Assembly (NCBI RefSeq): GCF_006539725.1
Contig: NZ_BJNO01000020.1
Coordinates: forward strand, 46,204-110,203
DNA: 64,000 bases
Direction of reading: 5' to 3'
Origin: Klebsiella terrigena
GTDB taxonomy: Bacteria; Pseudomonadota; Gammaproteobacteria; Enterobacterales; Enterobacteriaceae
In this document: positions 26,910 to 36,390 of the stretch, piece after piece
Position numbering within the stretch: the stretch's first letter is position 1
Layout: every line of letters starts with the position of its first letter
Translations under genes and position numbers: made by a program
The notes under the pieces: generated by a model
The model's input: the letters and a program-made list of their open reading frames with translations, nothing else
What the model was told of the DNA's origin: nothing
The model's database searches: none

Positions 26910-26931
26910 AACCGCCTCAATCAAGGCGGTT
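26910..26931 (-). terminator. Intra-operon hairpin after mrkA, first hairpin
   Basis: Stem AACCGCC/GGCGGTT (26910-26916 with 26925-26931) begins 17 bp beyond the mrkA stop. No U-run follows, so it may protect the mrkA 3' end more than terminate. Confidence 0.6.
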
Positions 26932-26947
26932 TATTTTCAGACGATAA

Positions 26948-28055
<1,108 letters not shown>

Positions 28056-28757
28056 CTACAGCGGCAGCTGGAAGTGCCGGGCCAGGGCGCGCTTTCCTTC
28101 CGCGCTGACGGAAACCTCGCGAAAGCCCGGCGTCAGCACAAACCAGCCCTGCTGCTGACCATGCTGCAGAAGTGCGGCGCCGACGATCCCCCCGGCGTGA
28201 AAGCGCCTTTCGCTCCAGTCCAGGCAGGCGCAGCACGCTTTGCGTCGGCCTTCGCCGGTTAAGACGATCCCCAGACGGGAAAAGTGCGCTTCCCCCGCAG
28301 GCGTCACCGCCGAACCGTCGGGCGTAATCCAGGCCTCGTGCAGTAAAAATTGATAAATGTCCACCGCCAGCTCGCCGGCGAGATGGTCGTAACAGGTCCT
28401 GGCACGGCGCAAATTAACCGGCGTTCGGGTGGTCAGCGTCAGCGCGCCCTTCCCGGCCAGGGTCATCATATTCTCCACCAGGCCGGCGACGTCCGCCCCC
28501 GCCAGCCGATAGTAGCGGTGTCGCCCCTGCGCCAGGCATACCAGCAGCCGGCCGTTCACCAGGCGGCTCAGGTGCGCGCTGGCGGTAGAGGCGGAAATGT
28601 CCGCCGCTGTAGCCAGCTCCGTCGCCGTCCAGGCCCGGCCGTCCATCAGGGCGCAGAGCATTTTCACCCGCGAACTGTCGGCCATGGCGGAAGCGATCGC
28701 CGCCACGGCGACGGCCAACGACTCATCATCGATAATAACTGCGGCAGGTTTGAGCAT
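28056..28757 (-). CDS. ArsR-family winged-helix regulator with C-terminal cysteine cluster
   Basis: A 233-aa protein. Residues ~18-90 form an ArsR-type winged HTH (DSSRVKMLCALMDGRAWTATELATAADISASTASAHLSRLVNGRLL); the C-terminal half has C122-x2-H125 and the motif RRKACCACLDWSERRFH (C175, C176, C178), which looks like a metal or redox site. It is the last gene of a three-gene operon with ACT and ABM proteins; all three are tightly packed. Target genes and inducer are unknown. Confidence 0.8.
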   Translation of the reverse strand: MLKPAAVIIDDESLAVAVAAIASAMADSSRVKMLCALMDGRAWTATELATAADISASTASAHLSRLVNGRLLVCLAQGRHRYYRLAGADVAGLVENMMTLAGKGALTLTTRTPVNLRRARTCYDHLAGELAVDIYQFLLHEAWITPDGSAVTPAGEAHFSRLGIVLTGEGRRKACCACLDWSERRFHAGGIVGAALLQHGQQQGWFVLTPGFREVSVSAEGKRALARHFQLPL

Positions 28758-28763
28758 AATGCC

Positions 28764-29153
28764 TCACGCGTTCGTGGCCCAGCGGCGCGTCGCCTCCTTC
28801 GCCAGCGGGAAATTATCGGTAACCAGAATCAGGCGATTATCATGGTCGCTGTACTGGGTCAAAATATTGACCCCCTGCGCGGCCAGCGCCCGGGCGATGG
28901 CGCCCAGCTCTCCCGGCTGCTCCTGCTTGAGGCGGCGAATGAGCGGCTGAGTAACCGCCATCACCGGGATCCCGGCCCGTTCCAGCGCCGTCCTGGCGCG
29001 CTCGCCGTCGGCCACCAGGAAATGGGCGTGGCACCGGTCGTCGACGGTGAAGACGCCGCCGCCCTCGAGGCCCACGCCGCCGTTGCCGAGCGTTTGCCCG
29101 AGCAGCGCCAGCGCGCCCGGACGATTGGGCAGAATCACATAAATATCATACAT
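28764..29153 (-). CDS. ACT-domain protein
   Basis: A 129-aa protein made of two ACT-like halves: [35 protein letters not shown] at the start and [34 protein letters not shown] near the end. ACT domains bind amino acids or small ligands, so it may be the sensor of the operon. The ATG at 29153 with GAGG upstream gives the start; it overlaps the preceding gene by 8 bp. A longer frame to 29201 adds unconserved residues. Confidence 0.75.
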   Translation of the reverse strand: MYDIYVILPNRPGALALLGQTLGNGGVGLEGGGVFTVDDRCHAHFLVADGERARTALERAGIPVMAVTQPLIRRLKQEQPGELGAIARALAAQGVNILTQYSDHDNRLILVTDNFPLAKEATRRWATNA

Positions 29154-29484
29154 GACCGCGATCCTCGCCTCTTTCAGCGCCTTTTTCCGCGCCGTATTCA
29201 CGCATCAGCCGGGTAATGCGAATCTGATAGTCGGCAAAGATACTCTCCTTACCCTCCTGCTGAGCCTCCCGGTGGGCGAGGTTATTTTTCCAGGCCAGTA
29301 CCGCCTGCTCGTCGCGCCACCAGGAAAGCGACAGAATTTTCCCCGGCGTCGTCAGGCTCTGAAAACGCTCAATGCTGATAAAACCATCGACAGTGCTGAG
29401 CAGCGGCTTAAGCTCCGCCGCCAGCGCCAGATAGCGCGCCTGGCCTTCCGGCGCCACCTCGGCTTCAAAGAGTACGGCAATCAT
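29146..29484 (-). CDS. Antibiotic biosynthesis monooxygenase (ABM) family protein
   Basis: A 112-aa ABM/dimeric alpha-beta-barrel protein. The core [43 protein letters not shown] and [21 protein letters not shown] is typical; family members are quinone- or heme-related oxygenases or mere folds. The C-terminal ~20 residues ([17 protein letters not shown]) are charged and low-complexity. First gene of the operon; function unknown. Confidence 0.8.
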   Translation of the reverse strand: MIAVLFEAEVAPEGQARYLALAAELKPLLSTVDGFISIERFQSLTTPGKILSLSWWRDEQAVLAWKNNLAHREAQQEGKESIFADYQIRITRLMREYGAEKGAERGEDRGHV

Positions 29485-29869
29485 TGTGTCATCCTTATTT
29501 ATTCAGCGGTGCCGCCACTCTATGTCCCCCGCCCCGCAGATGCTTCGTCGGCGGACGAAGTATTGCCCGCGCCACGCTGGTTAAAAAGCCGCCAACACAT
29601 TCACCAAAACAATACCCAAAGCCCGCAGGAAGAAAAATCTCCGCGCCGTCGGCATCTATTTTTCCGCAGCAATAACTCACGACTCCCTTCACCAACTAAC
29701 TGTTTTTATTGATTACGCAACATTGAAACGTCACCTGAGCGTCATCTTAATGGCACAAAAGTGTGATCTAAATCGCACTTTTTGCAACGCACGTTATAGT
29801 TAGCAGACTTATTATAAACCCATCGAAAGCGCAGCGCTTTCCACCTGTAAAGTTAAAAGGAAAAACACC
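29485..29869. other. Divergent regulatory region (385 bp)
   Basis: Separates the ABM operon from the DUF1471 gene. It holds a strong CRP-like site close to the latter and a TATAAA-like -10 at about 29811. No credible gene; a low-coding-potential stretch lies at 29495-29695. Confidence 0.6.
29757..29780 (+). promoter_or_regulatory. Strong CRP-type site upstream of the DUF1471 gene
   Basis: TGTGATCTAAATCGCA (29762-29777) matches TGTGA-N6-TCACA in 9 of 10 positions, and the flanks extend the dyad to AAAGTGTGAT/ATCGCACTTT. It lies about 95-110 bp before the ATG. Confidence 0.8.
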
Positions 29870-30082
29870 ATGAAAAACGTAAAATTACTTGCCGCCGCCG
29901 GTATGCTGTCCCTGGTTTCTTTTGCTAGCTTCGCTCAGCACCCGGTCAGCGTTACCGCAGATACTCTGGACAGCGCGGAAGCGAAAATCGCTACCATCGC
30001 TAAAGATCAGGGCGCGTCTTACCACATTACCGAAGCCTACACCGGTAACCAGGTTCATATGACCGCCGAGCTGTCCAAATAA
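29870..30082 (+). CDS. DUF1471 (YhcN/BhsA-like) periplasmic peptide
   Basis: A 70-aa secreted peptide: signal peptide MKNVKLLAAAGMLSLVSFAS with cleavage near FAQ, then the DUF1471 domain (VSVTADTLDSAEAKIATIAKDQGASYHITEAYTGNQVHMTAELSK). Family members respond to stress and alter biofilm or outer-membrane behaviour. Regulated probably by CRP; followed by a strong terminator. Confidence 0.88.
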   Translation: MKNVKLLAAAGMLSLVSFASFAQHPVSVTADTLDSAEAKIATIAKDQGASYHITEAYTGNQVHMTAELSK

Positions 30083-30170
30083 AAGAATGGTTGCAGAGGG
30101 AGCTGCCGGACTGGCCGCCTGAAGGCGGCCCGTTTGGCTCCCGCCGCGCAATAACCATGCAGCAATGTCG

Positions 30171-30193
30171 GGCCCCTTTATGGGGCCTTTTTT
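30171..30193 (+). terminator. Terminator of the DUF1471 gene, shared with pecM 3' end
   Basis: Stem GGCCCC/GGGGCC (30171-30176 with 30182-30187) with TTTTTTG; it overlaps the last codons of the convergent pecM gene. Confidence 0.88.
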
Positions 30194-31050
30194 GTTAGCG
30201 CACGCTGAATAGACAGCACGCTGAGCAGCACCACGACCAGCCCCACCAGCGCCAGCCCCTGAATCTTCTGCCCGAGAATAATCCAGCCTAACAGCACCGC
30301 GGTCACCGGGCTCAGCAGGCTCAGCGCCGAGACCGCCACCGGCGAGAGGCGGCTAATCCCGCGGAACCACAGACCGTACGCCAGCATCGCCCCCGCCACG
30401 CACAGCCACAGATAGCCCGCCGCCTGGATCAGGGTCACCTGCTGTAAAGGAGGATCGACCAGCAGCGCAATCGGCGCCAGCACCACACCGCCAATCAGCA
30501 GCTGCCAGCCCGTTAGCGCCACCACCGGCAGCGATATCGCCCAGCGGCGGGAGAGCCAGGTTCCCAGCGCCATGCTGACCGCCCCTAAAAACGCCGCGCC
30601 GATGCCCAGCGGATCCAGCACCGTCTGCGGAGAGAGCAGCAGCAGCGCCATGCCTATAATACCGGTACAGGCCGAGGCAACCGCCATCCACGGCGATCGC
30701 TGCCTGTCCACGGACCAGGCCAGCAGCATCACCAGCAGCGGCTGAATGGCGCCGATCACCGCCGCCAGCCCGCCGGGCAAGCGATAGGCGGCAATAAACA
30801 GCAGCGCCTGGAAGGCACCAATATTGAGGATCCCGGTGACCACCAGCTTCCACCACTCGTTGCGCAGAGGAAAGCGGCGGCACCAGATTAACAGGGCGAT
30901 CCCCGCCGGAAGCACCCGCAGCAGCGCCGCGATAAACGGCCTGTCCGCCGGTAATAGCTGCGAGGTGACAATATAGGTCGTCCCCCAGATGGCCGGGGCC
31001 AGGGCGGTCAACAGCAGGTCAAAAACGGGCGAGCGCGAGAGAAAGGTCAT
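30178..31050 (-). CDS. pecM: PecM-like EamA/DMT transporter
   Basis: A 290-aa, ten-helix drug/metabolite transporter with two EamA halves (PAIWGTTYIVTSQLLPADRPF and a second half ending LGWIILGQKI). It is divergent from a PecS-like MarR regulator; in Dickeya and Klebsiella pecM sits in exactly this arrangement, and PecM exports an antioxidant pigment in Dickeya. Its substrate here is unknown. Confidence 0.85.
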   Translation of the reverse strand: MTFLSRSPVFDLLLTALAPAIWGTTYIVTSQLLPADRPFIAALLRVLPAGIALLIWCRRFPLRNEWWKLVVTGILNIGAFQALLFIAAYRLPGGLAAVIGAIQPLLVMLLAWSVDRQRSPWMAVASACTGIIGMALLLLSPQTVLDPLGIGAAFLGAVSMALGTWLSRRWAISLPVVALTGWQLLIGGVVLAPIALLVDPPLQQVTLIQAAGYLWLCVAGAMLAYGLWFRGISRLSPVAVSALSLLSPVTAVLLGWIILGQKIQGLALVGLVVVLLSVLSIQRALTKKAP

Positions 31051-31105
31051 GATTTTATCTTCACATCAAGGTAAATTAGTCAGCAGAGTATGTATCGACA
31101 GATAT

Positions 31106-31117
31106 CTTGATATCAAG
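31106..31117. promoter_or_regulatory. Palindromic operator between pecM and pecS
   Basis: CTTGATATCAAG is a perfect 12-bp palindrome, extended to TATCTTGATATCAAGGTA, 15 bp before the pecS start; a second half (CATCAAGGTA) lies at 31064-31073. Probably the PecS autoregulatory site. Confidence 0.75.
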
Positions 31118-31131
31118 GTAAGTGGGCACGA

Positions 31132-31638
31132 ATGGACAAATCACCGCAAACAGACGCCGTAGACCGCATTCTTGAACAGTGGAAGCGGGAACGTCCCGAT
31201 CTTGACTGTAGCCCGATGGGGCCGATTGGCCGCCTGAAGCGCTGCGCCATGCTGCTGGAGCCGCGCGTCGAGGCGGCGTTTATCCGCCACGATCTGGTGC
31301 GCTGGGAATTTGACATGCTGGCGACCCTGCGCCGGGCGGGAGAGCCGTTTACCCTCTCGCCGACCCAGCTTTTTTCGACGCTGATGATCACCTCCGGCAC
31401 CATGACCCACCGCCTGAAGGCGCTGGAAAAACGGGGGTTCATATGCCGGCTGGCGAATCCGCAGGATGCGCGGAGCATGCTGGTGGCCCTGACGCCAGAG
31501 GGGCGGGAGCGCATCGATCGCGCGGTTGAAACGCACGTCGAGAACGAACGCCAGCTGCTGGCGGGACTCACTGCGGAGCAGCGCCAGCGGCTGAACGACG
31601 CGCTGGCGGGACTGATGCGCCTGCTGGAAGAGGACTAG
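31132..31638 (+). CDS. pecS: PecS-like MarR-family regulator
   Basis: A 168-aa MarR regulator. The N-terminal extra helix (VDRILEQWKRERPDLDCSPMGPIGRL) is typical of the urate-responsive PecS group; the winged HTH lies at residues ~75-125 (LSPTQLFSTLMITSGTMTHRLKALEKRGFICRL with wing DARSML). PecS has been reported to control type 1 fimbriae in K. pneumoniae in response to urate, and the fim operon lies ~14 kb away here. Its stop overlaps that of the convergent NicO gene by 4 bp. Confidence 0.88.
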   Translation: MDKSPQTDAVDRILEQWKRERPDLDCSPMGPIGRLKRCAMLLEPRVEAAFIRHDLVRWEFDMLATLRRAGEPFTLSPTQLFSTLMITSGTMTHRLKALEKRGFICRLANPQDARSMLVALTPEGRERIDRAVETHVENERQLLAGLTAEQRQRLNDALAGLMRLLEED

Positions 31639-32594
31639 CAGCCGGCGGCGATATAGTCGCCGTTGGCGCTGATCGGGATCACCGTCAGGAACAGCACGCA
31701 GGCAAACAGAATCAGGATGATGCCGCCGGCAATCTTCACCGCCGGAACCAGCAGCCGGAGGCGCCCGCCGCTGCCGGCAAACAGGCCGACCGCCCGTTCG
31801 CGGGCGTAGCGTACCGCCAGCGACAGGCCGAGGATCGACAGGGCCGTCCCCAACGACATGGCCATCACCGCGGCAATTCCCCAGCTGACGATCCCCAGGG
31901 CGTTGGCAAACAGCAGCATCATAATCGCCCCGCTGCAGGGCCTCGCGCCGATTGCCAGCACCACCCCGAGCCGGGTTTTCCAGTCCACCTGCGCCAGCTC
32001 GCGCCCGACGCCATGGTGGCCGCAGCCGCAGTTTGGGCTATGGTCATGCAATGGCGTCAGCGTACCGATCGCTAGCTTTCGCGGCCGCAGGCTTTTAAGC
32101 GTTTGATAGATAATAAATACGCCGAAGGCACCGACCATCAGCGCGCTGATTTTTTCAACGTACCAGCGGCTGGTGCTGAGATCGCCGGAGGCAAGGTTGA
32201 GCCCTACCGCCAGAATAAACACGAACAGAATGGCGCACGCGCCCTGCATCAGGCTGCCGAGAAACGGCACCACCCGCGCCGCCAGCAGGCTCTCCTTATT
32301 GGTGCTGAGATAGGTGGTCACGATAAATTTTCCGTGTCCCGGCCCGACGGCATGCAGCACGCCGTAGAGGAACGCCCCGCCCAGCAGCCATACACCGCCG
32401 CTGTACTGGTGGTTGTTGAGCTGCAAAAGATACATCACCAGATAGCGGTGGAGCGTGATTTGCGTTGCCAGGCACCACTGAATAAATACGCCCCAGTGCG
32501 CATGGAGCCCCCAGCCGCACCACAGTAACGCCAGCGCGGGCAGCCCCAGCGACAGCAGGCGCCAGTCGCGCGCGAGAATACGAGTTGTCATCAT
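31635..32594 (-). CDS. NicO/RcnA-type nickel/cobalt transporter
   Basis: A 319-aa membrane protein with six or more helices of the NicO family (RcnA relatives). Conserved features are GVLHAVGPGHGK near the N-terminus, a short His/Cys-rich loop (HDHSPNCGCGHHG), and GARPCSGAIMMLL. It probably exports Ni2+/Co2+, but uptake cannot be excluded. The ATG at 32594 (or 32591) is chosen; a TTG at 32687 would add 31 residues and lies in the leader of iacR. Confidence 0.78.
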   Translation of the reverse strand: MMTTRILARDWRLLSLGLPALALLWCGWGLHAHWGVFIQWCLATQITLHRYLVMYLLQLNNHQYSGGVWLLGGAFLYGVLHAVGPGHGKFIVTTYLSTNKESLLAARVVPFLGSLMQGACAILFVFILAVGLNLASGDLSTSRWYVEKISALMVGAFGVFIIYQTLKSLRPRKLAIGTLTPLHDHSPNCGCGHHGVGRELAQVDWKTRLGVVLAIGARPCSGAIMMLLFANALGIVSWGIAAVMAMSLGTALSILGLSLAVRYARERAVGLFAGSGGRLRLLVPAVKIAGGIILILFACVLFLTVIPISANGDYIAAGC

Positions 32595-32747
32595 TTTTCG
32601 CCATTGAGTGAATCTGAATTTTCCGCCCGGCGGGAGAGGCTCTTCCTCCGCCAGCACGCTGAATAACGGGGATATTGCGTTTTGCAATACCCGCTAAATA
32701 CGCATAACATCTGCCCCAATATATCGTCGTCAGGCAAGGAGATGCTT

Positions 32748-33218
32748 GTGGAACACAATACCGCTTCCGAGCGACCAGACAGCCACGAAAGCCGCTTCCA
32801 CAAAGAAGAGTTCCCCTTCTTCTGGGTGGTCAACGTCTATGCAAAGTATACCCAGCAGATGGAAGTCGAATTAAAAAAAATCGACATCGACCTCTCGCGC
32901 TTTCGGGTGCTGATGCTGGTTCATCAGTACCACCGGGCCAGCATCTCCCGCATCACTGAATACGCCGTCAGCAAAATGCCCACCGTCACCAAGATTGTCG
33001 GCCGCCTGCGCGACGATGGCCTGCTGACCACCCACGTCAGCGCCAGCGACGGGCGCGTCACCGAAGCGGAGCTCACCCCCGCCGGCGAGGCCAAGGTGGC
33101 GCAAGCGCAGGTCCTGAGCAAAAAGGTCTTCACCAAAGCGTTCAAAGGGATTACCCCGGCGCAGGAGAAGAAAATGAACCACGTGCTCTCCCTGCTTCTG
33201 CACAACCTCGACGATTAA
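32748..33218 (+). CDS. iacR: IacR, MarR-family regulator of indole-3-acetate catabolism
   Basis: A 156-aa MarR regulator with a winged HTH at residues ~50-110 (ASISRITEYAVSKMPTVTKIVGRLRDDGLLTTHVSASDGRV). The GTG at 32748 is chosen because AAGGAG (32736-32741) has good spacing; the ATG six bp earlier would touch it. It stands directly before the iac genes on the same strand, as the IAA-responsive repressor IacR does in other hosts. Confidence 0.85.
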   Translation: MEHNTASERPDSHESRFHKEEFPFFWVVNVYAKYTQQMEVELKKIDIDLSRFRVLMLVHQYHRASISRITEYAVSKMPTVTKIVGRLRDDGLLTTHVSASDGRVTEAELTPAGEAKVAQAQVLSKKVFTKAFKGITPAQEKKMNHVLSLLLHNLDD

Positions 33219-33577
33219 TTCCCTTTCCGACGCGGCGACAATAACCATTTTAAGCCAATGGCTATTATCGCCTGCCCGCCTTACCCCTCGTTTTTCGCAC
33301 GCTTTTTTATCATTTTTTTAACTTATATTTTGCGCTTTATTTTGTGACCCGCATCAAGAGAATAAAATATAACCTCACATTAATTACAATAAAAATCAGT
33401 ACATTAAAAAATATTTTTTGTTTATAAAATGTTCTTATAGCTAAAAATGATGTGAAAAATACGTTACAAATTACTTGAATTTTCAAGTTTTAATGACAAG
33501 ATTATCTCAGGTCCAGCGCGGTGTATTTTTCATACAACCGACTCATTTCAGGTTATCGCTAAACGGAAACGTGAACC
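33219..33577. other. iac promoter region (359 bp)
   Basis: Very AT-rich. A hairpin (AATAACCATT 33240-33249 with AATGGCTATT 33257-33266, one mismatch) may end iacR; a palindrome at 33473-33488 is the likely IacR operator. No gene seen. Confidence 0.65.
33473..33488. promoter_or_regulatory. Candidate IacR operator
   Basis: ACTTGAA-TT-TTCAAGT, 7-bp arms without mismatch, about 90 bp upstream of iacH. It shares the CTTGA...TCAAG pattern with the pecS palindrome. Confidence 0.65.
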
Positions 33578-34723
33578 ATGGCTAAGCAACATTGCACCGG
33601 TATTACCGCGTCTCGTTCCGGGTTTATCTCTCGCTTTACGCTGGGCGCCGGGGAGCTGACGTTTGCGGCCAAAGATACGCTTGATATCGCCGGCCACCCA
33701 ACCCGCGCCGGTAGCCCGGTGCTGCAGGCCGCCCCGCCGGCGAGCAGGCACGCCGCGGTGATTCAGCGGCTGCTGGAGAACGGCTGTCGGCTGCAGGGCA
33801 AAACCACGCTCCACGAGCTGGCTTTTGGCGTTACCGGCATTAATGCGTGGAGCGGGACACCGCTTAACCCGCACTACCCGGCGCTGATCCCCGGCGGATC
33901 GTCCAGCGGCTCGGCCACCGTGGTCGCCGCAGGCGAGGTCGATTTTGCTCTCGGCACCGATACCGGCGGCTCGGTGCGGATGCCCGCCGCCTGCTGCGGC
34001 GTGGTCGGCCTGAAGCCAACCTGGGGACGCGTGAGCCGCGACGGGGTTATTCCTGCCCACAGCTCGCTGGACTGCGTCGGCTTCTTCGCCCGGGAGGTCG
34101 CCACCCTGCGTTCGGCTCTTGAGAAGGCGCTGGGGGAAACGGCGGCGCAGTTCCCGACACAGCGCAGCGAGTCCGGCTTTATCTCGGGCCTCGCCAGCGC
34201 GGAGATTGACCGGCTGATCCTCGCGCGTCTGGCGCAGGCGGGCGTAGCGCCGTCAGCGGTAACCCTGACGGGATTTAGCGAGGCGCACGAGGCCGGGCTG
34301 ACGATCATCAGCCAGGAAAACTGGCAGGCGTTTCACGCCATCGTTGATGCCCCGGATCTGGCAGCGGACGTTGCGCTGCGCATCCGCGCCGGGGCGGATA
34401 TTAGCCCGCCACAGCGGCAGGCGGCCGAGCAGATACGGGCGGCGTTCACCCGCGCCGTCGACGCGCAGCTGGCAAAGACGCCGTTTATCTTACTGCCGAC
34501 CCTGCCGGCGCTGCCGCCCACCCTGCAAGAGGCGGCCGATCCGCTCAGGGTGGTCAATCTGACCCGGCTGGTGCGCCCGTTTAATTTAAGCGGCCATCCG
34601 GCGCTGACCCTGCCGATTGGCGAAATAGACCAGCGCCCCGTCGCCCTGCAGATAGTCGGCGGGAAAAACAGAGAGTTCGCTTTACTCAGCTTTGCCGAAT
34701 CGCTGCTGGCAAAACTGAAATAA
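33578..34723 (+). CDS. iacH: IacH, amidase-family protein of IAA catabolism
   Basis: A 381-aa amidase-signature hydrolase. Lys32 (FAAKDT), cis-Ser108 in PGGSSSGS and nucleophile Ser132 in TDTGGSVR form the Ser-cisSer-Lys triad at family spacing. In the iac pathway IacH is an accessory amidase whose exact reaction is not established. It is the first gene of the iacHABICDEFG run; 133 bp separate it from iacA. Confidence 0.85.
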   Translation: MAKQHCTGITASRSGFISRFTLGAGELTFAAKDTLDIAGHPTRAGSPVLQAAPPASRHAAVIQRLLENGCRLQGKTTLHELAFGVTGINAWSGTPLNPHYPALIPGGSSSGSATVVAAGEVDFALGTDTGGSVRMPAACCGVVGLKPTWGRVSRDGVIPAHSSLDCVGFFAREVATLRSALEKALGETAAQFPTQRSESGFISGLASAEIDRLILARLAQAGVAPSAVTLTGFSEAHEAGLTIISQENWQAFHAIVDAPDLAADVALRIRAGADISPPQRQAAEQIRAAFTRAVDAQLAKTPFILLPTLPALPPTLQEAADPLRVVNLTRLVRPFNLSGHPALTLPIGEIDQRPVALQIVGGKNREFALLSFAESLLAKLK

Positions 34724-34856
34724 AATTCAGACCCACAGGCTAAATATAATAATAGTCCCAAAGGTTCCCCGCCTCTTATTCAGCCAGACGGCGGGGATAG
34801 CCGAATAACGGCGGATATAAAAGTTTATTCTCTTTAACTGGAAGAGGCTAAGTCGC

Positions 34857-36023
34857 ATGTTACATTCATCTGCAATATCACGTGCGGAAAAGACGCTGCA
34901 CGCCACGAATAGTGAATTAAGCGAACTTCTCGGCGATTTAAAAAAACGTAGCGAGGAATTTGAGCAGCAGAAATATATCTCCCACGATATTATTTCACGC
35001 TTTAAAAAGATTGGCGTTTACCGCGCGCTGGTGCCAAAACGCTACGGCGGCGACGAAATATCGCCGGCGGAATTCTGCCAGCTGGTGGAAACTATCGCCA
35101 CCGCCGACGGCTCCGCCGGCTGGGTCGCCAGCTTCGGCATGAATCCGTTTTATCTCGGCGGCCTGCCGCTCGCAACCCTCGATGAGATCTACCGCCGCGG
35201 CCCGGACGTGGTCTTTGCCGGCGGCATTTTTCCACCGCAAAAAGCCGCCACCCTCGACGACGGCTTTCGCGTCAGCGGCCGCTGGAGCTTCGCCAGCGGC
35301 TGTACCGGGGCCGAGCTTATCGGCGTCGGCATCCTCCCGGACGACGGTTCGGCCCGCCCGCTGCCGCGTATCGCGGTGCTGCCCGCGGACCGCTTCACCA
35401 TCGACCCGGTATGGAATAGCGTCGGCCTGGCGGGCACCGGCAGCCATGACGTGATCCTCAGCGACGCCTTTGTCCCGGCGGAGTGGACCTTTATCCGCGG
35501 CGGCGCGCTCAACCTCGACGGGGCGCTGTACCGCTACCCGGTGTTGTCGCTGGCCACCCAGGTGCTGTCCGTCGTCGCGCTGGGGATCGCCCGCGCCGCG
35601 CTGAGCGAAGTCTACGCCATCGCCGAGCGGCAAAGTTCGGTTACCGGCGCGCCCTGCCTCGCCGATCGCCAGTTTGCGCAGATGGAAATCGCCCACTGCG
35701 AGGCGGAGCTGCGCTCGGCGCGCTGCTGGTTCTACGACGCCATTGACGACGTCTGGCAGGCCATCCTGCGCGGCGATGAGCCCGGCGAAGCGGCCATCAA
35801 CGCGCTGCGCCTCTCCTCCACGCATATTACCCGCGTCTCCTCCTCGGTCACCACCCGCGCGCTGAAGCTGGCCGGGATGCCGGGGATCGCCATGCGCAGC
35901 CCGCTGCAGCGCTACGCCCGCGACTCGATGGTCATCACCCAGCACGCCTTTATGGGCGAGCTGACCTATATCAATGCCGGCAACATGTTCTTCGGCCACC
36001 CGCCGCTGCCCGGCTACCTGTAA
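34857..36023 (+). CDS. iacA: IacA, indole-3-acetate monooxygenase (acyl-CoA-dehydrogenase fold)
   Basis: A 388-aa flavin-dependent monooxygenase of the acyl-CoA dehydrogenase/HpaH-DszC type: N-terminal helical domain (residues ~1-125), beta domain with GFRVSGRWSFASGC, and C-terminal four-helix domain with QRYARDSMVITQHAFMG. IacA oxidises IAA at the indole ring as the first pathway step, using reduced flavin supplied by IacG. Followed 19 bp later by iacB. Confidence 0.88.
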   Translation: MLHSSAISRAEKTLHATNSELSELLGDLKKRSEEFEQQKYISHDIISRFKKIGVYRALVPKRYGGDEISPAEFCQLVETIATADGSAGWVASFGMNPFYLGGLPLATLDEIYRRGPDVVFAGGIFPPQKAATLDDGFRVSGRWSFASGCTGAELIGVGILPDDGSARPLPRIAVLPADRFTIDPVWNSVGLAGTGSHDVILSDAFVPAEWTFIRGGALNLDGALYRYPVLSLATQVLSVVALGIARAALSEVYAIAERQSSVTGAPCLADRQFAQMEIAHCEAELRSARCWFYDAIDDVWQAILRGDEPGEAAINALRLSSTHITRVSSSVTTRALKLAGMPGIAMRSPLQRYARDSMVITQHAFMGELTYINAGNMFFGHPPLPGYL

Positions 36024-36042
36024 CCCTATAAGGAGACTCACT

Positions 36043-36387
36043 ATGATCCGCGTTTTATTCTGCATCGGCGTAAACCAGAACTTTTTTGACGCAACCCCGG
36101 AGGTGGGCAAGCAGGTGTGGGCCGCCTTCGGCGAAATGATGAACGGCATTGCCAACGTCGACGGCGTCACGGTCATCGGCAATATGGATGACGACCGGAC
36201 GATGGTCGGGCCCTCAACCGGCTGGCCGTGGACCACCTACGTGCTGGCCGACGCGCGGGATTTCGAGGCGGTTACCGCCGCCTGCAATCTGTTTCGCAGC
36301 GTGCAGGTCGGCGGCGGCCCGGACCGGCTGTGGAAATATTGCAAAGTCGAAGCCCGTACCGGGCGAGAACTGATTATCCAGGCCTAG
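36043..36387 (+). CDS. iacB: IacB, small IAA-catabolism protein of unknown function
   Basis: A 114-aa soluble protein without a domain I recognise (MIRVLFCIGVNQNFFDATPEVGKQVW...; conserved core GPSTGWPWTTYVLADARDFEAV). Its position directly after iacA and before the dioxygenase genes, and its size, match IacB. AAGGAG at 36029-36034 decides the ATG at 36043 against an upstream in-frame ATG inside iacA. Confidence 0.82.
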   Translation: MIRVLFCIGVNQNFFDATPEVGKQVWAAFGEMMNGIANVDGVTVIGNMDDDRTMVGPSTGWPWTTYVLADARDFEAVTAACNLFRSVQVGGGPDRLWKYCKVEARTGRELIIQA

Positions 36388-36390
36388 CCG

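Noticed and set aside
34995..36236. Antisense frame of 413 codons under iacA and iacB
   Set aside because: Compositional shadow; iacA/iacB in the plus frame have fitting RBS and family features.
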